Below, piece after piece: positions 31,724-45,437 of a stretch of DNA of 64,000 bases. The position numbers and the translations under genes are program-made. The notes below the pieces were generated by a model. That model had not been told where the DNA came from and searched no databases. It was given only the letters and a program-made list of their open reading frames with translations. Origin of the DNA: Ehretia macrophylla (taxonomy: Eukaryota > Streptophyta > Magnoliopsida > Boraginales > Ehretiaceae); contig CM075783.1 in NCBI GenBank assembly GCA_037974665.1, forward strand, positions 12,605,762 through 12,669,761, given 5' to 3'. The stretch's first letter is position 1. The number at the start of each line of letters is the position of its first letter.

Positions 31724-32135
31724 TAATATTCTTCAATTGAAAATGATGAAAAAAATATTTAGAAAAGGTGGAAAAGGTGGTTTTATATATATATCACTCT
31801 TTTCATCAGTTGAAAAAGGATGAAACAATATTAGAAAAGATGGAAAGAGAATGAGAATCTTTATTGCATGAGAATGGTAGAAAGTAGCTAAAGGATTTTA
31901 GACTGGAAAAAGAAATTTAAAAGCTAAGAAAATTACTCATTGAAAGCTATCCTCATCTCAAAACATGCATTAATAGAGGGAAAAAAATAAATAAACGATT
32001 GACTCATTTTACAGCTATCATCCTCCCAAAAAGCCAAAAAGAATTGGAAAAAATAAGGAAAAGAAGATGGATTTAGAACTGAACAAAAAGTGAAAAGATA
32101 GGGAAAATAGGATGAATAGTCCTTATTGTTTGCCT

Positions 32136-32690
32136 AAAATTGATGTAGAGAACCACTAAAGATGTTGTTAGAGATGGTTATCTCCAACAACATCCCTATA
32201 TATGGGGTAAAAACAAGTTTAGGAAATAGGTTGGAGATGGCTTTATGGAGGTTGTTGAAAAAAAATTATGTTTACAGATTTTAACTATCACAAGACATGG
32301 GAAAAGAGAGATTTTTTTTTTCTTTTTTTCTTGTCATTGGGAGCTAGAGATAATAAGAACATGCGGGTGTGGGCAAGGTTTTCTTTTTTCTTCTTTACCT
32401 AAATAAATTGGGGGCAGACAATTGTTAAATCTTTCTCTCCCTTTTCCCATATTCTTACTATCTCTAGCTCCTAATGACAAGAAAAATATATATATATATA
32501 TATATATATATTTCTCTCCCTTTTCTCGTATCTTGTGATAGTTAAAATCTGTAAACGTAAATTTTCTTCAATAGCCTCCATAAAGCCATCTCCAACCCAT
32601 TTTCTAAACTTGTTTTTACCCCATATATAGGGATGTTGTTTGTGATATTCACCTCTAACAGCATATTTAGTGGTTCTCTATATCAATTTT
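32136..32690. mobile_element. Fold-back element (555 bp)
   Basis: Long inverted ends: AAAATTGATGTAGAGAACCA at the left, and the right end inverted gives AAAATTGATATAGAGAACCA. Matching goes on through CTATATATGGGGTAAAAACA, AAACAAGTTTAG and CTATCACAAGA for about 170 bases, then through GAGCTAGAGATA further in. The centre holds T- and TA-rich runs. No coding capacity and no clear target duplication. The family cannot be set from the sequence alone. Confidence 0.6.
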
Positions 32691-33206
32691 CACCATTTCT
32701 ACATGTGGAGATGGTAAACTCATCTCTTGAGTTTTAAATTTTGTTTAATTGCAACTTAAATTATTTAATTTTAATAATTTCGGTTTAGCATCTGACGAAT
32801 TGTATATTATTGTTATTTTTACTTTGTCTAATTGCAACTTAGATTATTAACTTTTATTAATATCAATAAAAAAATTAATATTAGTGACTAGAAATAGATT
32901 ATCATTATAAAAAATAAAGAAAAAAACATAAAGCTATTGGGAAATTTTTAAAATTAAAAAATAAAAATAAAAATAAATATTAGTAATTAAAAATAAAAAT
33001 TTGTCATAAATAATTAACAAATTCAAATGAAAAATGTAAAGTCGTTAATAAATTTCTAAATTAAATATGTTTAATTAAAATAAGGAGAGATTTTAAAGTA
33101 AAACAAAAATAAGGATTCTTTAAAATAGGAAAGCTGATAGAGTAAAACTAAAACAGGGATTTCTTAAAAGAAGAATGTAGGGAAACTGCATATTGTGGTA
33201 TCATGA

Positions 33207-33255
33207 TAGTGGTGGTTGTGGTGTGGTGTGGTGTGGTGTGGTATGGTGATGGTGA
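33207..33255. repeat. GTGGT pentamer tract
   Basis: Four to five GTGTG/GTGGT units, followed by looser TGG-rich sequence to about 33345. Confidence 0.8.
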
Positions 33256-34249
33256 TTAACACAGGGGGTACGGGTGGTGCTATTGTCATGTGTGGTCTGA
33301 TGGAGGTAGTGGTGATAACGATGTCGTGGTGATTGTGATAGAGGGGGCAAAGGAAGAGGGAGGAAGGTGGAAAAACGAATGAATTTTGGGAAGGGTGTTG
33401 GGTAAGTTTATATAATTAGGGTTAAAAAGTATTAGATTACAACATAATAAGTTCTTTTATTTATGCTTTGATAATTTTATTTATCTTATTTTTAACTTGT
33501 TGCAATTTTAGGATTATATTTAAGTAATGTTAGTTTAAGTTATGATTTTTTCTTAATCTAATTTTGTTGTTAATTGAATTATTTAATTTTAAGTTTTGCT
33601 TTGATAGATGGACTCACAAAACAATTCATACTACACAAATTTGACTTGTGGAAGTGCAAGTGTTTTTCAATTGAGACAGAAATAAGATAAAAAATAATAT
33701 TAATTGAAAAATATAATAAAAATGATATTAAAGATGAAAATAGAATATCATCAACAAAAGAAAATATAACTAGAAAATCAAATGATGTGAACTATAAAGA
33801 GAATGTACTAACAAAAGAAAATTGAAACTAATGCTAGGATCTCAAGTAAGTACATTGCATAAAAAACAACTGTCTATTACTACTATAAACATGTCTTCTG
33901 GTCTTTCTTTTCATGATGGGAATTATACACGATGTTGGAAATGCAAGAATGATGTATGTGTTTTTATGGGAAACGAATGTATGGATTGAATATTTATATA
34001 AAGATAATGTTGCAAGGAAAGGAGCAAAGACATAGGAAACAGGAAATCGAGGAAGGTAATAAGATGGTAAAAGAAATGATTGAGTTGTTTGAAAGTGAAA
34101 GCATTCATAGTGGTTGTTAAGTCAAGTTGACAAGAAAAAGACAGTCCTTTAAGTCAATAGGTATGGCCTGTTTTTGGACGAAAATTGGTGAAACTTAAAA
34201 GGGCTAGCGACGCCTACTTATGAAAGTAGGGCTAACGATGCCCTACTTA
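33256..34249. other. Intergenic stretch, no gene seen
   Basis: AT-rich without coding motifs. Two near-copies of CCTACTTATGAAA lie at the right end (34213-34258). Confidence 0.45.
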
Positions 34250-34585
34250 TGAAAATTCTTTTGAAGAAGTGATTTTGAGATATCTTAATGTTTTATCTTC
34301 AAAAGATTTACTTTTGTATGAAATTTTTACAAAATAGTATTTTCTGAAAAAAAGTGGAAGAGGTCTTCATCTGGCTCCTTCATTCGACTAGTTTTGGAAA
34401 TGCTGGATGAGTAAAGCCGGGCGAGCACCTCATCTGGCTTCCTCGACTGATTGTGTCAAAAAGTCACAAAACTAGCTGCTAAGAGTCGTTGAAATATTTT
34501 ATATAAAAACCAAACCAACCCATTTCATAAAATAAATATTTTAAGATTTTCCAAAATATTATATATTGATTCTAACGCATTTAAG
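34250..34585. repeat. LTR fragment related to the solo LTR at 58775-60851
   Basis: The order of blocks AAAATTCTTTTGAAGAA, a GATTT..TTTTGTATGAAATTTT segment, then a CATCTGG..CCTC stretch and CTGGATGAG matches part of the solo LTR near 59860-60030. The match is diverged and partial, and the ends cannot be placed exactly. Confidence 0.4.
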
Positions 34586-36680
34586 AAGTTAATTATAGAG
34601 AGTTAGTCACCATGTCATCGCAAAATGGCGACAAAGACTTTAAAAAATAAAGAATAAATGTTTAAGAAAATAAATATAGATTGTTTGTCACCATTGTGTC
34701 GCTAATTGTGATAAATGTTTATCGCTAATTAGTCACAAAATTTTGGTGCTCAAGATCGCGAATGAGGGGAGGGGCGACGAACATGATGAGTTCATTGCCC
34801 CTCTGTCTCCAAAAGAACAATATTTTAACATATTATTTTTTAATTTTAATCAAATTAAAAAAATAAATAACAATTTTATAAAAATAATGAGATGAAATTG
34901 ATTGTGTGTTTGAACTATTGATCTTGTCTATTTGGCCTATGTTTTATTTTCGATTTATTATTTTTAATTAAATTTTTTTTTGGGAAGAAAATGGGTTTTG
35001 GCCCAATATTTTTATAAGGTAAACTTGTGGTGTGTGTTTTTTGCTAAATTTTGAAAACATCTTTCTTTGTCAACAAAATTTTGAAAAAGATGAAAAATAC
35101 TTTTTGTTAAAATGTTAATTGGAGAAAACTATACTAATTAGCTTTTTTCTTTTTTGTCATAAAAGTAGGAACTTCAATTTAGAGTTTCGGGAGAAGTTAA
35201 AACTATCCTTGCTTGAATCAATCGTGTGGAAAGGAAGAAACTTCTTTAGTTTTGAGGACTATGGGTTGTTTAAATAAAAATTTGTCATACTTCAACCCAA
35301 TCACATTAATAGGCTAACCTAGAAGTATCATTGTTAGAAACTTAGTAGGACTTGTTAGTTAAGGTAATTTTAGATTATATCAAAATACTTTCTATAGTAG
35401 ATTATATCATAATTTCATTTTAAGATAAAAATTACTTTCATTATTTCAAATGAAATTTTTTGTTTTTCCTTCCAAATTGTATAAAATAATATTTAATTGT
35501 TATTTTCAGTGGTATGATTTGACCCAATTATTTTGTAACGCATTTTATTTTGGACAGTTTTCTTAATTTTATGCTAAGTGAAATTAAGATATTTCATTTG
35601 CATTAAAGGGATAATTTTTTTAACAAATAATCAAAATCTTGCATTTAGACATAAGACTAACAATAACAAAGGGTCTTAGAACTTTTGGATTACTCGCATA
35701 TATGCGTTATATGTGGTCTTATAATTTGTAAAGACAAAAGTTGAGTAAAATGTTTGAAGTCAAAGTGAAGGGGCATTTCACTCATAAATATATTTTCGTG
35801 TGCATAAATTTCAAAGTAGCGGCAATCATTGTTATACTATATAGAAAATTAAGCCACACAGTTTTATAATAGAACTATAACGCAATGTTAATAATACGTT
35901 ATCCAATTATCAATATTCTTTACGCTTATAATAAAATTTGAATAAATATAGTACGAATCAGAAAAAATGGAGAAGGTATGTGTGTAAGCATAAACCCCAT
36001 AAGATTTCTTACACCATATTGAAAATTTATTTTTCCCACGAATTGATTTGTATCTTTCTCTTTTTTGGCCCCTCACATTTTAAGCTTGAAGGGTAAGATT
36101 TCTTGAGTTTAGGGGGCCAATTGTTGAATATAAAGGAGATAATATCTAAAAAAGTCATGGTATGGAGGTAATTTTAAATTTTAAATTTTTGAATAAGAAA
36201 ATTTTCTACCTTCTACAATTCGTAACTTCACTTAAGGTCTTATGATCAAACCCCATTTTATCAAGCATTAAACTACTTTATTTAAATGAGAAATCTACTC
36301 AGAAGCACTTCATTTTGTGATTCCAAATTTCTTTCCGGGCTTAATTTTTGCATGTGTTATACTTTAATAACATTTCATATTATTTTCATGGAATTTTAAT
36401 GCATTCACATATATAAGTCATATTGCTTTCCGTTTTGGAATTTAATTAGTTTATAATTATGATTTGAAAGTTGAAAAGTGTTTACAATAGTATCCGCAAC
36501 TGGATCAGTTGGGCTTAGGTAGGTTTGCTGAAGTGTTGTTAGTCCAGAATTTTGGGCTAAATCCCGAGCCACCAAATGAACTAATAAATGCTTGCAATCA
36601 TATGAAGATCATACAAATTCAAGAACTAATAGAAAACTAGAAGCCTTTATTTTGAATGATCTCCCTTAGTTTGTTATTTC
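34586..36680. other. Intergenic stretch, no gene seen
   Basis: AT-rich. A degenerate GTCACCAT..TCGC pair lies at 34607-34730. No coding signal. Confidence 0.45.
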
Positions 36681-36689
36681 TACAAGAAT

Positions 36690-37079
36690 GGTAAATTCCA
36701 CACGTAGTTCATATTATTTAATATTTTTTCAATATAATTTTTAATATTTTAAAAGATTCATAGTGGTACTCAATATTTATAAAAAATATTCAAAATGGTC
36801 ATATTGTTTAAATTTAGTCAATTTGGTCCTTATTGTTTTCTAAAAAATTCAATTTAGTCCTTATTGTTTCTTAAAAAAATAATTCAGTCCATGCACATGA
36901 CCTCTATTTAGAGACTAAATTAAATTTTATGGGCAAAAATAGAGACTAAATTGGCTAGCTTTGAACAATAGGGACTATTTAAAATCATTTTGTAAACATA
37001 AGGGACTAATATAATTTTTTTGAAACATTAAGAACCAACTTAAAAAAAAGTGTAAATAATAGGGACTAAAGTGTACTCC
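36690..37079. mobile_element. Mutator-type MITE (390 bp) with perfect 9-bp target duplication
   Basis: TACAAGAAT flanks it on both sides (36681-36689 and 37080-37088). The ends are diverged inverted repeats of about 150 bases: GGTAAATTCCACACGTAGTT at the left, against GGAGTACACTTTAGTCCC from the right when inverted. Inside are repeated 'TTTAGTCCYTATTGTT' blocks in both orientations. It is non-coding. Confidence 0.8.
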
Positions 37080-37148
37080 TACAAGAATATTGTTATCTTT
37101 ATTTTTAGAACTGGCTTAGCTATTTAGCTACAACAGGCCTCTTTAATA

Positions 37149-37606
37149 GCTTGCTTGGATTTGCATTTTTTAAAGGAAAGTAAAGGAATGGAAGGGATTA
37201 GGGAATTCCTCTCTTTGTTTAGATTGCCTTTTCAGATTTAATAAAGGATTTTGAGGGAATCTAAAATTCCTCCATTTCCTTTAATGAGAAGGATTTTACA
37301 ATCCTTCCAATTTGAGATAAAATGGAGGGAAAGGAAAGTAAAGTATATAAAAAGACTATTTTATCCTTAACCCCTTTCTATAGTTATCTTATAAAAAGGA
37401 TGGCAAGATAATTTTGCATTTAAAATTATCATTTCATTTCCTTTCCTTCTTCAATCTAAATAAAAAATTATAAAATTCTTTCATTTTCTTTCCATTATTA
37501 TTTTTTTACAATCCAAACAAGATAATTTATTTTCTTTCCTTTCTTTTATTTTTCTTCCTCTACTTTACTTTCCTTTGCTCTCTTTTGTGCAATCCAAACA
37601 GGGGGT
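37149..37606. mobile_element. MITE with GCTTGTTTGGATT-type ends (about 455 bp)
   Basis: The left end has AGCTTGCTTGGATTTGCA, and the right end inverted has CCTGTTTGGATTGCACAA. Both are followed by AAAGGAAAGTAAAG. A second, inner pair of the same motif lies at about 37213 and 37510. Such 'GTTTGGATTG' ends are common in plant hAT-type MITEs. No clean 8-bp duplication is seen, so the superfamily is tentative. Confidence 0.55.
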
Positions 37607-40600
37607 AAATTGCAAGCATTTGCTTTTGGAGGGGTTGCATTTTTATTCTTGGTCTTGTGATAGGTTGATCTGTACAATTTGACAATTGGATTTCGAATTG
37701 GTCTTAAGCATAAGTGTAGCTACTTCAGAGTCAAATATTTAAGAATATGAATGAAATAAATATAAGGACGAAAATGTAACATTAGTTTTTCCCATTTATA
37801 AATAGCAATCAATGTCATTGCGAAAACTAGAAGGAAAATTTCTATTATTTGTACTCTCTCGAATTTACAATTAAGATTACGAGTTCAAAGTTTCATGATC
37901 TATTTTTAGGTATACGCAAGAAACTTGCACTTTCTAAAATATTAGGAGTGTGATATCACCTTAAGACAAATCGCAGGTGTTATGTGATTAAGGTTTTTTC
38001 TCTTTTGGTAAGACCAACAAAAAGCTAGTTAATCAAATTCAATTCACTATTTGAAACTGGGCCTAAACCAATGTCAAATTTTGGTTACTACTTTTATAAT
38101 AAAGTAAAAGAGCAAAAGGTATAGTTTCACCAAATATGTCGTTACAAATGAACTTAATTTTAAGTTTCACAATCATACATTCAAAGACATTATCTTCTTT
38201 AATTGGTAGAGTAATGCATGATTCGGAGCAAACGTACAAATAGACAATTTAGATTTTATCTTTGTATCAACTTTTTGAGCATGGTTTATTTCTTTAAATA
38301 ATTTGATTATAGTTTTGTTTCAGTATTAAGCAATATTATGAGCCTATCAATTGTAATTGTTATGTTTTATAATAAAATTGGATGTGTTTAAAGATTAAGT
38401 GCGTGGATTATTGGATACATGCATTTAGAGAAGATAAGAGAATGTATTTTTGGTTTGTATTGATGATAATCCCTCACAATAACACTAAAAATCTATACAA
38501 AAACGTACCAAAGTGTACCAAAATGTATCAAAGCGTACCAAATTGTACCAAAATATACAAAGTGCTCCCAAGTCTTTCATTTCTTAAGTTAGATGGCTGA
38601 GAAATTGTAGGAGAATAAAATGAACAAAAGAAAAAAAAAAAAAAAAAAAACAATTGCTACATCGAGCATTTTATGAGATGGGCTTTCCGACCCATGGACC
38701 ATTGTTTCATTTGAACCTTTAAGTTTTAATCATAAATTTGGATAGTCTTCACATAGGCCCAAAATGTTCAAATTCTCTAACTTGGTGGGTGATTATGCGA
38801 AGACATCAAAGCAATAACAAATGAAACTTTTTTTTTTTTTTTTTTCATTCTTTATCTTCTCTTTTCAAGATTCTTTTTTAAACTTGAAATTCAAAAATAG
38901 TATGAGCAGAATTTTGTTTGTTCAAGGAAATTAATGTGAGAACAACCTCATTGTCTATCTTTGACCAACGATCCAAACATCTAATATTTCTTGAAGTGAA
39001 GTAGCATAAGAAAAAAGCGAAGAAAAAAAAAAAGTAGCATAAGAAACAATAATAAGAAATTAAGAAATTCCTAATGAATATACATGTAAACTTCAATATT
39101 AAACGCTATCGAAATTTTCTACAATAGAAATTAATTTCGTATCCCTTCATTTTCTGTTAGCTGCAAGATTTTCTTTGATATTATAATGGCTCTATATGTT
39201 ACAATATTAACCAAGATTGGAAGGTCAATGACGGTTGTATATAGTCTACCCCTTAAGTATTTGTAGATGTACCTCTTTGATAAAAACAAATTCGGGTTAG
39301 TAAATTTGCATCCGATTCTTCATTGATCCCGCGCATTCAGAAATTTTGTGTATCAAATTACTTTTTTTTAGTAAAATAGGTGAGTTGATTGTTGATTTGC
39401 ACATTGTATCATCCACAATGACATGTATATTTGATCTTTTATTTGCAAATATATCAATGTCCCTAAATATGACTTGAATTATTGCAGTAAATACAATAGG
39501 GGACCAAAAGGAAATTGGGTGACCACTGACAAATCGCTGAGCAATATGTTTGTCACATGAGAAGTATTTTTCTGACCAAGTCTACAAATTGGATAAGAAA
39601 CTCACCATTGAAAGCCAGGTCAATAACTATGGCTAGTTTTTCTGCCACAAATTTGAGTCCAGCTGGACCAACTAGTAGATTAATTTCACATCCATCCTTT
39701 CAATATATAATTGCTATACCCTACGGCTTTTGACTCTGAAAGAAGTATGCAATAAATGCTACCCCTACGGTCAAAAGGTAAATGTTATTTTCATTTTGAA
39801 AAAACCTTTACTTTAAGGTTACTCTTTCAAATATTCGGGTCCAAATCTATCACATATCTCAGTTTTTTCTTATTTTGAATCGACTTATACTTTAATTCTC
39901 TCTTTCTTTTATCTTGACTTTATTTACACATCTTATTTTTCTTTCACCTCAAACCTATCATCTTGACACGTGTCAACACAGGATTGAAATGTTTCAAAAC
40001 GTTCAAAAAATTTGAACTTTTTGAATAATTTTTCTTTACTTTATCGTCACATTATTTTTTGAATAATATTTTATGTTATCTCTTTATTTTTCCATTATAT
40101 AATAAGATAAATACATGTATTGAATGAGTAATCTTTCTTGTATATTGTAAACATTTTATTATAAAAAAGAAGGTAAAGAAGTAAAGGGTTAATACATAAC
40201 GAGGCGCTCCTCACTTTCTTGCGGATAAATCCAAATCAATTGAGAACTATAGTAAACAAGAGATAGACAACGTCTTGAAATGGGTTTTGGAAAGAGAGGG
40301 TCATTGATTCAAAACTTATTGCTATATTTAGATGTTTGAATGCCTTGCAATGGGGTTTAGAAAAAGGAAAAATATGCATTTTTTTTTTGAGAAAAGAAAA
40401 TCAAATAATTTAATCGATAAAGAAGAAACACGAGGGTGGGGAAAAAAAACAAAAGAAAGAAAGAAAGAAAAAAGAATGAACTGCTTTAGTTGGGAATTAA
40501 CAGTGTTCATATTTTGTTGTGATCCTACCGAAATAGAGATCAAACCGTTACATTCAAGGACAGATTTAAAAATTCTTTTTAATGAAGCTAAAATAAATGA

Positions 40601-42688
40601 ATTTTTAATTATATAGGTATATTTGTTTTTTCAGTGGAGGTTAATTAATTTTTTTAACTAATAATACATAGATATTTAAATTTTTTTTTTTAAAACACAA
40701 TTTTTAACATTTTTTGTGGACCAGTGGAAACTGTAGCTCCCGCTCGCTATCATGTACCCCACCCCTGGTTACATCGCTTGTATTTCTTCTAAAACATTTT
40801 GGCCCCTTTAAATTGTGATACATTGAATTGATATCCCAAGTGCTCACATTTGGATTGTTCATGTATCACAGCTAACTAAACTTGGACTGGCTTTTCAATA
40901 GAAGCAGGACATTAGTAACATTCAGTCTGGTTCTGTAGAAAGCAAACCAGATCATCAAAGTCCCAATAACTGAACATGACAGGTATCCATTCTTTTCTCA
41001 AAAAAATTGTTAAAAACGACAGAAATTTTGAACGGCTAATCTATTAGTGGGATGTGAGCGACAAGAAAAAAAAAAGAAAGAGTGACATATGACAAAGAAA
41101 TTGAGATAGGAGCATTTTTTTTTTCATGTTGAAAAATGTATACGCAGCCACATTTTCCTATCAATGGTTGCACTTCTTGTTCTAAGGGGTATATTGTACC
41201 AAGAATTATGTCTATCGAAATGAAAGGACATGAAAGACAACTCTCTGCATATTTTCCCAATCAAAAGAATAGAAAAAAGAGTTCAAAGCAAAGAGAAGAA
41301 AAGCACTGCTAAAGTACTAGCAACAAAGTAAACAAATTTTTGGTTCGGTTAAGGTTCGCTTCCATCTAATAATTTAGTTATACTTTGTGCGATACAACAT
41401 TTTCCATAAAAAAAGTTATTATTACTTTTAGAGTACATGCCCACATTAGTCCTTAATATTTCGCCATTGAGATACTTTGATTTCTGATTTTTAAAAATGA
41501 ACAATTTAGTTCTCAAAGTTAATTTAGTGGAACAACGTTAATTTTGATAATAAAATTTATTTATTTTTTGACAGTTTTATCACGTGGCTGGCACGAGTAT
41601 GATCTTATGTGATACCTATTTTGTCTCAATTATGATAGATTATATGAATGAGTTGACTATCCACACGGGAAGAATTTTCATTGTAAAAGGAAACTTTTTC
41701 AGGCTTGTCTCTCTCACAGCCAGCTTCATGGTCCCAAGCAAACGATGGCCCCCTCAATGTCTGCGGTTCACCCTACAGTGATCATGACCTTCCCCTCCCC
41801 CATCGCCCACAATTGATCTCTTCTTTGTTTGCATTTATTTATTCTCATCTGAGCCAGGAGTTAAATCTTTATGGTCCAATTTTTGTTGCCTTATAATTAA
41901 TGCACCAGAACGTATAATTTTGCTTGAAAACATGACACTAGTTGGGTCCTATCAGAAATTTCACCCGAATAAAACTTGGGCAAGTTTGTAGAAGCACTAC
42001 CACATATATTCTATCTGTAATAAAAAAAAAAGTTAAAAAATAAACTATAATTTATAACTTTTTTGGAAAAATAATCTCACGAGCAATTATTAAAAAGAAT
42101 GTGATAAAATTTAACCATTGTAATTAAATAAAAGTTAATTACAACCGCTGCAAACTGTTTTAGTTTATGCAACAGTGAGAAAATCGTAACAATAAGACAT
42201 CTACTGAAACAACTTTTTCTATTTTTTGTTTGGAGTGTCAGAAAAGAGTTAAAAATGCATGTTGTAACGAAACAAGTAAAGCTAGCTATTGCCCCTAAAA
42301 GTGGGAAGAAACATTAAAGGTATTTGCTTGTGAACCAAGTTCTTATATTTGAGTCTCTCTCTCTTTGATTAAATCGATGTATATATTGAGCTTACTTGCT
42401 GTACTACGAGATTTACAGGGTGAATTCAATACGTTCTTGTTTAAAATAAAAATTTCAAAATGTGCAACTAATATAGACAGCCTGAATCGAATCAATCTGA
42501 TTCAGAGACATGGTCCCCTTGTAGGATGAAGAATGAAGCCACGCACACGAGGACATATCCATATGTTCTTTCTCATTCCCAACTCATAATTATTAGACCC
42601 TCTAATGTTCCGTAGCTATTGTATTATAGTTGTCGATATGAAATTAACTTTACCTGATCTATCTCTTTGTCTATTTGCTTTCATTCAC
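37607..42688. other. Long intergenic stretch, no gene seen
   Basis: AT-rich, with poly-A/T runs near 38630, 38828 and 40380. A segment with 'LVGPAGLKFVAEKLAIVIDL' coding potential on the minus strand lies near 39603-39690. It is too short and isolated to assign. Near 41440-41530 there is a partial copy of the 'TTAGTCCTTA' theme of the Mutator-type MITEs. Confidence 0.4.
38491..38560. repeat. Decamer tandem array, seven units
   Basis: Seven consecutive 10-base units of the form AANNGTACCA (for example AAACGTACCA, AAGTGTACCA, AAGCGTACCA). Confidence 0.9.
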
Positions 42689-42718
42689 GTGCATGTGCAT
42701 GTGCATGTGCATGTGCAT
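42689..42718. repeat. (GTGCAT)5 hexamer repeat
   Basis: Five perfect GTGCAT units. Confidence 0.95.
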
Positions 42719-43633
42719 GAGATTTCTCATTTTAATCAATTTACTAATATTAAATAGAGGATAAAATTAGTAAAATACTACTTGATGGACAATTTTGATA
42801 CAATAAATATCCTATTAGCTATTCTATAATGATCACTAACCTTTCTTTTTCAAGTTGTATCTTATCATTGTGTGCTGATGCACTGACAACTGCTTGAATG
42901 TCTTTCCTTGAAAAATCTGTAAAGTAAGGTAGTATGGGGACATAAAAGTATTTTCTTTTTATTTTACACGAATTTTTTAAGTACCTAGACATCAGTAGCA
43001 TCATGTTATCCATATATTTTGGTTCATGATATCAAAGTATTTATTTTAATAATCATTCCACATTCATGCGTGCTTGCTCACCTCTCGCTTGCATATAATG
43101 TCACTCTTTTACATTTTCTTTATTTAGTAAGAATTTGTGTGTTGAATATTTAATGAGTAATGCTTTATATCTGACAACAAAAAGAGATTCTTCACCCATT
43201 TACTACTCTTTTATATGGTAAAAATTCAAGTATTAAATATTAAACCTATCGTTTATTATATGATAAAAACTCTACATTATACAGTAAAAGTACTATTGCA
43301 AAAAAAAGAATGAAGGGGTGAATATTGAGTAACATATATCAATACTCAAAACTTATTAACGAAAGGAAACTCTAATAGACACATCAATGGAAAGAATTAA
43401 GGAATTGAATGATCCTAAGAATGGAATAAACTTGAAAAAGAATATGTCGTATGCTCTAGGAATGAATATATCGACTCTAAGCCTATATTGGTAGTCAATA
43501 TAACTAAGCAGTAATGGGAAGGATTTAAATAAAATGAAAAGAATGCATTTTTGTTGCTATAGATAAATTATTGTCTTAAGAATAAAAATAAGCTTCATAT
43601 TAATAATAATGGTTAGTTTGAGGCATATGAATA

Positions 43634-43636
<3 letters not shown>
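42719..43636. other. Intergenic stretch, no gene seen
   Basis: AT-rich, no coding motif. Confidence 0.5.
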
Positions 43637-43670
<34 letters not shown>

Positions 43671-43995
43671 ATTTTGTATTATTATTCATATTTATTAGTA
43701 TTTATTATATTATTAATATTATTATAGTTATTTATTTTATGCTATTATTCACAATTATTATTATATATTATATTATTATTACTATCATTATTATATTATA
43801 TTTATATTTATTATTATTTATCTTATTTATTATTATTATCATTATTACACTTTATAATTTTTTATTTAATATTATTATTATTATCATATCATATATTTAT
43901 TATTATATATTATAGTATTTAATTATATTATTCATTTACTATTATTATTTTATTTTTTAATAAAATGGTTATAATAATAATAATAATAATTATTA
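43637..43995. repeat. (TA)n and (ATT)n low-complexity tract
   Basis: About 32 bases of TA, followed by some 320 bases of imperfect ATT/TTA repeats. Confidence 0.9.
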
Positions 43996-45277
43996 TTATT
44001 ATATGGGTATTTTGGTGACTTGAGTAATAAGTTCATTCAAAGTATATGAGAATCGGCTATTCTCATATGTTTTATCAGGAATGAATAATCTCATGTTCGT
44101 GGGAATACGGGTTCTTTATACCAAACGTCAGAATTGAAATAGATCTAAGAATACCATTCTTTTCTCAACCCATTCCTATATACCAATGACCACCTAGGAG
44201 TATTAGATATCCTCATGCTCTGAGTTTGGTTTTTAGTCTTGTAACATATAGTGCAACTATGGAGCCTCTATCCAATGCCACGAATGAATTCTAGATGTGA
44301 TACTAATTCTAATAAACAGATTTACGACTTGCAGCATGTCTTGAAGATTTATAGTTTTGGAGTGAATTTAATATAATTCTGTATAAAATAAATTTTTGAT
44401 TATAAAAAAAAATACATATATACAGATTTACGACTTATATTCTTTTTCCATCCTCGACCATCTTTTTATGGCATACTCTCATATCTCAACATTCTAAAGG
44501 AAAAATATTCAAAACTATTGCCATTTTGTCAACAACTATTGCGATGTTGTTACTTGTCTCTCCTGTGTTGTGAATTATTCACTTGTTTTTCTGCTACTAT
44601 CACATGTTATTAAGTTCAAAGACGTGTCTCTTTCTAAATAGTCGAGCATAATTCTCTTACAACGTACACAGTACATAATGTATAAAAATAGAATGAATAC
44701 AGAACATTAATAGGATACTAAAAGCACATCAAATCAGTCGAGCATTATTTTGAGAGCAAAAAAGGAAAAAAAAAAATTAATTCTCTCCACTTTCAAGTTC
44801 CAAGCAATATCTGGTCGGGTTTCGCAGCCTTCATTCTGTCAACCACACATATTCTTGCTGCATTCTGATTAAATGTGGGACAATAGGGAGTAGTTAATAT
44901 CGAAAAGAAAGAAAATTAAATGGGGTCCATGTCTTTGTATGCATAGCAGAAAGCCTCAGTGAGTACTCAGAAAGTCCACAAAGCCTTCTGCCCAACTTCA
45001 TTCTCAACAAAAGTCCCTACTTTTAGTTGGATCCTATCCTCTCCAAGCTTCGTTTGCTTGCTTTCCCCACATGCAATGTTTGGTTTCAATCGCTATTTTA
45101 TCAACTCCTAACACCACATGACCATTTTTACCAAAAAAAAAAAAAACACCACATGACCGTGGTATGGGCATCCACATGAAAATGGACCCTCTTAATTGTC
45201 TTTACCACGTGTGAGTATGAACTGTGGACGATGATTTACAGCTGTGGCCATCAATCTAGTCGGAATTTATGCCACAT
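43996..45277. other. Intergenic stretch, no gene seen
   Basis: No coding motif or structured repeat is recognised. Confidence 0.45.
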
Positions 45278-45291
45278 GACAAGGGTGGATT

Positions 45292-45422
45292 ATGTTTGCA
45301 GTTTTTGCATGTATCGTTTGTTTCTTTGTTTTGTTTTTTAGGTTCTTATATACTTTGAGCTTCACTCTTTTCTGTATTTATCATGTTTAATTAATAATAT
45401 GCTACTTGACTCAAAAAAAAAA
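45292..45422 (+). mobile_element. 5'-truncated LINE insertion with 14-bp target duplication
   Basis: GACAAGGGTGGATT occurs at 45278-45291 and again at 45423-45436. Between them are 131 bases ending in a run of A (to 45422), the product expected of target-primed reverse transcription. The inserted piece holds TGTTTAATTAATAATATGCT before the A run, like a plant LINE 3' untranslated region. It has no coding sequence. Confidence 0.8.
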
Positions 45423-45437
45423 GACAAGGGTGGATTT

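Noticed and set aside
39600-39700. Short minus-strand frame with LVGPAGLKFVAEKLAIVIDL
   Set aside because: It looks protein-like but is isolated, and I recognise no family; kept only as a remark in the spacer entry.
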